A stretch of 64,000 bases of DNA, from assembly GCA_965204095.1 (NCBI GenBank), contig OZ241991.1, forward strand, positions 4,526,001 to 4,590,000, in the 5' to 3' direction. Positions within the stretch are counted from its first letter, which is position 1. The number at the start of each line of letters is the position of its first letter. Of this stretch, positions 56,992 to 64,000 are shown piece by piece. Origin of the DNA: JAPPLB01 sp965204095. GTDB taxonomy: Bacteria; Acidobacteriota; Terriglobia; Bryobacterales; UBA6623. The notes under the pieces are model-generated. The model was not told the DNA's origin. It did no database searches and saw only the letters and a list, made by a program, of their open reading frames with translations. A program made the position numbers and the translations under genes.

Positions 56992-58656
56992 ATGCATCGC
57001 CCGCGACCTCTTTCAGCCATCCGACTGTTTATTCTCGCGGCTGTCGGAATCGCAGCCGCACTGCCCCAGTTCCGCGATCCCACGCTCCGTCCCGACTATT
57101 CGGCTCGTGTAACGATCGTCGTGCAACGCGAAGACACCGGTGAAATCGTCCCCGCACGCATCTACCTCTTTCGCAGCGGGCGGCTTTTCCGTCTGAGCCC
57201 TGTTGACAGCATGATCGCTTTCAAGCAGGACAATTTCTACCGCAACCGTCCCTGGCGCCGCTCGGACAACCCCGATTCGCTCGAAATCATCGTCCGCGAC
57301 ATGTCCCACGTCATCCTCACGAAGGGCAGCGCCACCTTTGACGTCCCGCCGTGGAAGGAGTACCGCCTGGAAGTCCACCGCGGCCTGTTCTATGAGCCCG
57401 CGGTCATCGAGTTCGAAGTCGGCCCCAACGAGGAAAAGACGATCGTCGCCAAAGTCCGGCCGATGGCCCCCCGGCTCCAGGAGCAGTGGATCAGCGCAGA
57501 CCAACACGTGCACATCATGCGCGCTCGTGAGGATGACGATCTGTTTTTGCGCTGGATGCAGGCCGAAGACCTGAACGTCCTCAACAACCTCGAGGGCCAG
57601 CGGCAGCAGCATTTCGGCGTGCAATACGCCTGGGGCCGCGCAGGCGAAGCGCGCATGCCGGGGCAATCGATCCGGTCCGGCCACGAGACCCGCAGCGATT
57701 TCTTCGGGCATGTTCTCGTTCTGGGCGGAAACCGCCTGATCCGGCCGCTGGGCATAGGTGACATGTATGGGAACACCCCCTACGCCTACCCCCATCCCTA
57801 CATCACTTTCTTCGAAGGACGCCGCGCCGGCGGCCTTGTCGGCTACGCTCACTTCCACGGATCCCGCAAGCATTCGCAGTTCATCATGAACATGGCGCTC
57901 AACACCCTCGACTTCGTGGAAGTCATGCAGTACGCGCTCATCAAGACTCCGGGCTGGTACGAGTTGCTCAACGCCGGGTTCCGGGTCACAGGCACCGCCG
58001 GCTGCGATTGGCCCGACCCCACGGACCATTTCATCCCTTGGGAAAGGAACCTCCCGCTGCTGGGACCGGAGCGGACTCTGGTGAAAGCCGAACCGGGCGA
58101 ATCGGCTTGGGAAACCTGGGCCGATGCCGTCAGGCGGGGCTCCGCGGTCGTCTCCAACGGGCCGCTTCTCGACTTCACGGTGAATGGACGCGGTATCGGA
58201 AGCATCATCGACTGGGACGGAGATTCCGCTACGGTCCGGGGCGAAGCCATCGCCGTCTTCCATCGGCCGCTGGATTCCCTCGAAATCGTCGCCAACGGCA
58301 AGGTCGTCGCCTCCCGCAAGGGTGACGGCGTCAAGACCGAGCTATCGCTACCCTTCGAGTTGGAGCTCACCGAAAGCACCTGGATCGCCGCCCGCACCGA
58401 AAGCCCCCGGCTCCGGGAAGACATCCGGATCTGGGCCCACGCCAGTCCCGTTTACGTGCTGAAGAATCGTCAGCCACCTTACGTCAAGGCGGACCGTGAC
58501 TCCGTCCTCGCCAAGTGGGAAACTGAGATCGAGTTCTACAAGACTGCCGGCTTCGTCTTCGAGCATGAAAGCCAAAGAGACGAGTTGATGGACCTCGCCG
58601 AAAGGACGCGGAAGATCCTCCAGGCTCCTCAACCCCCCTGGCCGGCGAGCCGCTAA
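56992..58656 (+). CDS. CehA/McbA-like metallohydrolase, exported
   Basis: 554 residues with an N-terminal signal or membrane segment (AIRLFILAAVGIAAALPQ). A beta domain at 35-160 precedes a PHP-like metallohydrolase domain: WISADQHVHIMRAREDDD gives the first His pair, GLVGYAHFHGSRK another, and VTGTAGCDWPDPTDHF late metal ligands. A C-terminal beta domain (LEIVANGKVVASRKGDG) follows, as in CehA/McbA carbamate hydrolase-like proteins of Acidobacteria. The metal and substrate are unverified. Confidence 0.82.
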   Translation: MHRPRPLSAIRLFILAAVGIAAALPQFRDPTLRPDYSARVTIVVQREDTGEIVPARIYLFRSGRLFRLSPVDSMIAFKQDNFYRNRPWRRSDNPDSLEIIVRDMSHVILTKGSATFDVPPWKEYRLEVHRGLFYEPAVIEFEVGPNEEKTIVAKVRPMAPRLQEQWISADQHVHIMRAREDDDLFLRWMQAEDLNVLNNLEGQRQQHFGVQYAWGRAGEARMPGQSIRSGHETRSDFFGHVLVLGGNRLIRPLGIGDMYGNTPYAYPHPYITFFEGRRAGGLVGYAHFHGSRKHSQFIMNMALNTLDFVEVMQYALIKTPGWYELLNAGFRVTGTAGCDWPDPTDHFIPWERNLPLLGPERTLVKAEPGESAWETWADAVRRGSAVVSNGPLLDFTVNGRGIGSIIDWDGDSATVRGEAIAVFHRPLDSLEIVANGKVVASRKGDGVKTELSLPFELELTESTWIAARTESPRLREDIRIWAHASPVYVLKNRQPPYVKADRDSVLAKWETEIEFYKTAGFVFEHESQRDELMDLAERTRKILQAPQPPWPASR

Positions 58657-58942
58657 CCAGCTCCGGCACGACCCGAATGGACCTGGAAAATCCTGTTTAT
58701 CAAGCCGGGTTGACACCCATCCGGATGTTTCCTGTTTGAATGATCCGCCCACGAGCGGAGAAAAAACCGGCCGTCGCACACAGCCGCCAAACGGCTCCAA
58801 CAAGAACCGCCCCAAGCCCGGCCAACCGGTTTTTCACGAGTCACGAATCACGGCTTATTGCAAGACACGAGACACGGCCTTTACGGTTCACCGCCCGTCG
58901 GACATTTCTTCTGGAGCGAACCAGGTCCCACCAAATGCTTTT

Positions 58943-58977
58943 CACGAAACACGAGACACGAATCACGAATCACGGCT
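58943..58977. repeat. Heptamer tandem repeat, 5 units
   Basis: Units CACGAAA, CACGAGA, CACGAAT, CACGAAT, CACGGCT with exact 7-bp period. Similar clusters are at 58835-58855, 58865-58878 and, inside MITE copy 3, 59585-59619. All end in CACGGC. Confidence 0.85.
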
Positions 58978-59169
58978 TTTATGCTTTTCACGTGGCTCGA
59001 ACGGTACACGGGGGTACTGAAGCCCTTCAGTCTTTTTTTTGCCGCCCGGCTTGCTTAGCATGAAGATCATGGCTCCTGATCAAGGCCTGGATTCGTTCCC
59101 TGCGAGCGCCTGCGAAGTGAAAATTCTTCCGTCTTCAGATCGTCTTGTTCGGGCGCGTTCCCTGCAAAG

Positions 59170-59219
59170 ATTTCCCACCATTTCCCGGTATTTCCCACGA
59201 TTTCCCGGCATTTCCCAGG
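59170..59219. repeat. 10-bp tandem repeat, 5 units
   Basis: Five consecutive ATTTCCC units with exact 10-bp period; the last three bases alternate ACC, GGT, ACG, GGC, AGG. One helical turn per unit, followed by the C10 tract. Confidence 0.8.
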
Positions 59220-59367
59220 TACCCCCCCCCCTCGCCTCAAGCGCCCCTGATGTGCAACAAAGTTCCGGGCGCGCCTCGAGTGCGGCCGAGCCGGAGCCTC
59301 ACGAACATCGCACGGAAACCCCTTGTTTCACCTTGAATGATCCGCACTTGGGCGGAGGCGGCACGAG

Positions 59368-59661
59368 CCTGCCTTTCTCGCCATGTGGCGAGGCGGAGTG
59401 GGTGAGAGGGCCGTCAGGACGAGGCGCAAGCCGGGCGGAGGAAAAAGTCGCGCGCAGGCGTACTTGCCAAATCGCCTCCTTCACCCCTCGGGTCAGGAAA
59501 CACGAAATAAGGCTTTCCCGAAACATGGCCTTAACGCAAGCTGCCTTGGAGCAACGGCTGTACTACCTGCTTGGGTTTTTGGATCACGAAACACGAGACA
59601 CGAAACACGAATCACGGCCTTTTTTCGCGTGCTTCGGCCGTCGGGTGGTGAGAAATGCAGG
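59368..59661. repeat. MITE-like element, copy 3, expanded
   Basis: Ends match copies 1 and 2 (CCTGCCTTTCTCGCCA at left, GTGGTGAGAAATGCAGG at right), but the middle has about 117 extra bp including a heptamer repeat cluster at 59585-59619. The NAPRTase start codon (59655) lies inside its right end. Confidence 0.75.
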
Positions 59662-61100
59662 CTGCTAGCTCCCTCGGTCTTCTCACCGACCTGTACCAGA
59701 TCACCATGGCGCAGGGCTACTGGAAGACCGGTAAAGACCGGCATGAGGCGGTCTTCCATCTGTTCTTTCGCAGGAATCCCTTCGGCGGCGCCTTCTCCGT
59801 CGCCTGTGGCCTCGCCCCGGCCATCGAATCCCTGCAAGGTTTCGGCTTCGACGAGTCGGACCGTGCCTATCTGTCTACGTTGCGGGGAAACGACGGAGAG
59901 CCGCTTTTCGAACCCGCTTTCCTCGACTACCTGGGTAACCTCGAATTCGCTTGCGACCTCGACGCCCTTCCCGAAGGCGTGGTTGCCTTTCCTCAGGAGC
60001 CGTTGCTGCGCGTACGAGGGCCCCTGCTGCAATGTCAGCTTCTCGAGACGCCGCTGCTGACGATCATCAACTTCCAGACCCTCATTGCCACGAAAGCCGC
60101 CCGCGTCTGCCTCGCGGCGCAAGCGGAGCCGGTCCTGGAATTCGGTCTCCGGCGTGCCCAGGGCAGGGACGGCGGATTGGCGGCGAGCCGCGCCGCCTAC
60201 GTCGGCGGCTGTGCCGGCACCTCCAACGTGCTGGCGGGCAAGGTTTACGGCATTCCCGTCAAGGGCACCCATGCCCACAGTTGGATCATGTCGTTCGACA
60301 GCGAGGAAGAGTCGTTCCAGGCCTATGCCCAAGCTATGCCCAACAACTGCATCTTCCTCGTCGACACGTACGACACGATCGAGGGCGTCCGGCGCGCGAT
60401 CGCCGCCGGCCGCCGATTGAGAGAAGCGGGCCACGAGATGATCGGCATTCGGCTCGACTCCGGCGACCTCGCTGAACTGAGCATCGAGGCGCGGCGCTTG
60501 CTTGACGATGCGGGCTTCAACGAGGCTGCGATCGTTGGATCGAGCGATCTGGACGAATACAAGATCGGCGAGATCAGGAAGAGAGGCGGACAGATCGCCG
60601 TATGGGGCGTCGGCACGCGTCTCGCCACCGCCTACGACGATCCCGCCCTCACCGGCGTCTACAAGATCTCCGCCATCCGCGAGCCGGGCGGGGAATGGAA
60701 GCACTGCATCAAGCTGTCCGACGATCCGGACAAGCAATCCACGCCGGGCATCCAACAGGTCCGCCGCTTCTCCAGCAACGGGCGATTCCAGTCGGATGTC
60801 ATCTACGACGAAGCTGCGCCCCCTGAGGCCGCATGGCAAGCTCGCGTGTTCGGCGACCCCGACACGAAGATTGCCCTTCCACCGGACTGCGCTTGGGAGG
60901 ATCTGCTCCAACCCGTATTCCGTTCCGGCGCGCTGAAGATGGAAATGCCTTCGATCCACGACATGCGCAGGCGCTGCCTGCGTCAACTCGACTCGCTTGG
61001 CCCCGAACTCAAGTATCCGGCCTCTACTGTCCACTATCCCGTCGGTATCGAGGACAGCCTGTTCAAGCGAAAACAGAAGCTCGCCGCCGCAAGGCGGTAA
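59655..61100 (+). CDS. pncB: Nicotinate phosphoribosyltransferase
   Basis: 481 residues. Opens LGLLTDLYQITMAQGYWK, the typical NAPRTase start, then FHLFFRRNPFGGAFSVACGL. Family features: TIINFQTLIATKAARVCLAA, VKGTHAHSWIMSFDSEEESF with catalytic His, IGIRLDSGDLAELS and VWGVGTRLATAYDDPALTGV. It makes nicotinate mononucleotide from nicotinate and PRPP in NAD salvage. The ATG at 59655 is formed by the terminal repeat of MITE copy 3; no strong ribosome binding site precedes it (GGTGAG at about -8). Confidence 0.93.
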   Translation: MQAASSLGLLTDLYQITMAQGYWKTGKDRHEAVFHLFFRRNPFGGAFSVACGLAPAIESLQGFGFDESDRAYLSTLRGNDGEPLFEPAFLDYLGNLEFACDLDALPEGVVAFPQEPLLRVRGPLLQCQLLETPLLTIINFQTLIATKAARVCLAAQAEPVLEFGLRRAQGRDGGLAASRAAYVGGCAGTSNVLAGKVYGIPVKGTHAHSWIMSFDSEEESFQAYAQAMPNNCIFLVDTYDTIEGVRRAIAAGRRLREAGHEMIGIRLDSGDLAELSIEARRLLDDAGFNEAAIVGSSDLDEYKIGEIRKRGGQIAVWGVGTRLATAYDDPALTGVYKISAIREPGGEWKHCIKLSDDPDKQSTPGIQQVRRFSSNGRFQSDVIYDEAAPPEAAWQARVFGDPDTKIALPPDCAWEDLLQPVFRSGALKMEMPSIHDMRRRCLRQLDSLGPELKYPASTVHYPVGIEDSLFKRKQKLAAARR

Positions 61101-61173
61101 ATCCGCGCGACGGAACTTTCCTCGACACCCGCTACAATCGGGATGTCGATCATCGGGAGGCAGTAGACAGAGT

Positions 61174-62352
<1,179 letters not shown>

Positions 62353-62414
62353 GCGCTGATTCCACGCCGATTTATTGGGTCTTCCCGGAGAGAGTGTCAG
62401 GCAGGGCTGAAGAA

Positions 62415-62588
62415 ATGAAATATCTGATCATCATCGAAAACGACGGCAAGGGCTGCTCTGCTTACGTGCCGGACCTTCCGGGGTGTGTGGCCGCTGGTGA
62501 TACCGAAGAAGAGGTCCGGGAACTGATCCACGAGGGCATCCGGTTTCATCTCGAAGGCATGCAAGAGACGGGAGATCCCGTTCCGTAA
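62415..62588 (+). CDS. HicB-like small protein
   Basis: 57 residues. LIIIENDGKGCSAYVPDLPG and VAAGDTEEEVRELIHEGIRF match the HicB/UPF0150 domain. It lacks the C-terminal DNA-binding part of longer HicB antitoxins, and no HicA toxin frame is adjacent, so it is an orphan or a remnant. It sits in the gap between thiolase and acyl-CoA dehydrogenase. Confidence 0.8.
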   Translation: MKYLIIIENDGKGCSAYVPDLPGCVAAGDTEEEVRELIHEGIRFHLEGMQETGDPVP

Positions 62589-62660
62589 CCTGTGAGCACC
62601 GCCGAATATTTCGAAGCTGCTTCATGACCTGGCGTTGAGCTGAACCGTCGTCTGCATTCC

Positions 62661-64000
62661 ATGGCCACCACCGAGTCCATTCCCACAACGGGGGCAGCCC
62701 CTGCCGGCGGCAGTTTTCTTCTCGAAGACTTTCCCGCCGAGACCGCCTTCATCCCGGAAGACTTCTCCGAAGAGCAGCGCCAGATCGAATCCACAGCCGA
62801 CCGCTTCGTGACCGAAGAAGTCTTCCCCCGGATCGAGCAATTCGAGGCGCAGGAGCCCGGCCTCTGCCGCAAGCTCATGAAGCAGGCCGGCGACCTCGGC
62901 CTGCTGGCGGTCGGAGTTCCCGAGCGATACGGCGGGCTCGAGTTGGACATGACCAGTGGCCAGATCGTTGCCGAGCGCATCGGACGCTACGCCTCGTTCT
63001 CGACCACCTACGGCGCGCACACGCACATCGGTACGCTCCCGCTGGTTTTCTTCGGAACCGAAGACCAGAAGCAGCGCTATCTCCCGCGAATCAGCAGCGG
63101 AGAATGGATCGCGGCCTACTGCCTCAGTGAACCCCACGCCGGCAGCGACGCGTTGGCCTCTCGCACGCGGGCCGAATTGTCCGCCGACGGCAGGCATTAC
63201 ATCCTCAACGGCGAGAAGATGTGGGTCTCCAATGGCGGCTGGGCGGATCTCTACACCGTCTTCGCCAAAGTCGACGGTGAGCAGTTCAGCGCTTTCCTCG
63301 TCGAACGAGGCTGGGAAGGCGTCAAGCCTGGCCCGGAAGAACGGAAGATGGGCATCAAGGGGAGTTCGACGACGCCCCTGGTGCTTGACGAGGTCGCCGT
63401 CCCGGTCGAGAACGTGCTCGGAGAAATCGGCTGCGGCCATCTCATTGCTTTCAACATCCTCAACATCGGCCGCCTGGAATTAGGCGCGGCTTGCATCGGC
63501 GGCGGCGAGGACGTGATCGCCGTCACGATCGAATACGCCAAACAGCGTCAGGCGTTCGGAAGACCCATCTCCGATTTCGGCTTGATCCGCCACAAGCTCG
63601 CGCAAATGGCTGTCTATCTCTTTGCCACCGAGTCGATCGTCTACCGCACCTCGGGCATGATCGACGCCCGCTCGGCGGACCTCGACTGGACCGGCGAGCA
63701 TTCGGCCCGCGCGCACCTGAAGGCCATCGAGGAATACGCTGTCGAGTGCTCGATCGTGAAAGTGTACTCCAGCGAATCGCTCGATTACCTGGTCGATGAA
63801 GGCGTGCAGGTCCACGGCGGTTATGGCTTTCATCAGGACTACAGCATCGAGCGCGCTTATCGTGATGCGCGCATCAACCGCATCTACGAGGGCACCAACG
63901 AGATCAACCGTCTGCTCATCACCGGCATGCTGCTCAAGCGCGCCGCGCAGAAACGCCTTGACCTTGGGACAGCCGCAAGAAACGCCATGAACGAGGCGGC
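62661..64000 (+). CDS. Acyl-CoA dehydrogenase, VLCAD-like (partial)
   Basis: About 446 residues are visible before the window ends; the gene continues. FAD-dependent dehydrogenase for the first step of beta-oxidation. N-terminal helical domain (FSEEQRQIESTADRFVTEEV), middle domain CLSEPHAGSDALASRTRAEL and NGEKMWVSNGGWADLYTVFA, C-terminal domain QRQAFGRPISDFGLIRHKLA, VQVHGGYGFHQDYSIERAYR and IYEGTNEINRLLI. The Glu of YEGT is the catalytic base position of the very-long-chain type. Likely co-transcribed with the thiolase. Confidence 0.93.
   Translation, partial: MATTESIPTTGAAPAGGSFLLEDFPAETAFIPEDFSEEQRQIESTADRFVTEEVFPRIEQFEAQEPGLCRKLMKQAGDLGLLAVGVPERYGGLELDMTSGQIVAERIGRYASFSTTYGAHTHIGTLPLVFFGTEDQKQRYLPRISSGEWIAAYCLSEPHAGSDALASRTRAELSADGRHYILNGEKMWVSNGGWADLYTVFAKVDGEQFSAFLVERGWEGVKPGPEERKMGIKGSSTTPLVLDEVAVPVENVLGEIGCGHLIAFNILNIGRLELGAACIGGGEDVIAVTIEYAKQRQAFGRPISDFGLIRHKLAQMAVYLFATESIVYRTSGMIDARSADLDWTGEHSARAHLKAIEEYAVECSIVKVYSSESLDYLVDEGVQVHGGYGFHQDYSIERAYRDARINRIYEGTNEINRLLITGMLLKRAAQKRLDLGTAARNAMNEA

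Larger units (their letters stand above)
58657..59367. other. Repeat-rich intergenic stretch, 711 bp
   Basis: No supported gene. It contains three clusters of a 7-bp CACGARN repeat (58835-58855, 58865-58878, 58943-58977), five units of a 10-bp ATTTCCC repeat (59170-59219) and a C10 tract (59222-59231). Possible regulatory or replication-slippage DNA upstream of the NAPRTase gene. Confidence 0.6.

Overview
The window reads as a high-GC Acidobacteriota-type chromosome (Bryobacterales/Solibacter-like). This is inferred from gene families: DUF1080 and PQQ-type beta-propeller secreted proteins, a Cys-type sulfatase, Tat-exported Gfo/Idh/MocA and DUF1552 proteins, a CarboxypepD_reg/vWA lipoprotein, and ECF sigma/Ser-Thr kinase pairs. 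The load of ankyrin, MORN-type, LRR and NHL proteins resembles host-associated (for example sponge) relatives, but the sequence alone does not prove that lifestyle.

Layout. 1-15 kb: end of an ABC exporter and GT9 glycosyltransferase operon, then sugar catabolism (KDPG aldolase, IolB, SDR, TIM-barrel epimerase, Nramp-like carrier), DUF1080, a Cache-domain protein, a DinJ/YafQ toxin-antitoxin pair, a PQQ propeller and a sulfatase. 15-33 kb: an accessory zone. It holds an FGE-fold protein with a hypervariable C-terminus, a truncated plasmid repA, an IS3, a kinase gene split by an IS630 and bounded by the IS3, an IS1182, a MORN-repeat protein, two vWA proteins, a truncated second FGE-fold protein, remnants of two more, and a dead tyrosine recombinase. 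33-47 kb: ankyrin protein, ECF sigma factor plus large membrane kinase flanked by an inverted repeat, NHL/FG-GAP protein with a broken paralogue, then a serine and a tyrosine recombinase that overlap. 47-64 kb: Gfo/Idh/MocA, two overlapping LRR genes, DUF1552, a minus-strand operon (rpiB, YqiA-like esterase, ECF sigma, membrane protein, DUF4252), Ada-like methyltransferase, CehA/McbA-like protein, NAPRTase, thiolase, HicB-like protein and the start of an acyl-CoA dehydrogenase.

Best candidates for something new. (1) A family of exported proteins shares one N-terminal helical module joined to different C-terminal displays: MORN repeats at 23316-25682, ankyrin repeats at 33389-35425, and an FGE/C-type-lectin fold at 30501-31346. 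(2) The FGE-fold C-termini differ at scattered codons between fixed codons and share a conserved sequence just past the stop codon, as in targets of diversity-generating retroelements. No reverse transcriptase or template repeat was seen here, so any driver would act from elsewhere. (3) A 177-bp MITE-like element flanked by CTAG occurs three times and supplies a start codon or a possible N-terminal extension to neighbouring genes.

All calls come from reading the sequence and translations by eye. Family names rest on recognised motifs; no searches were run.
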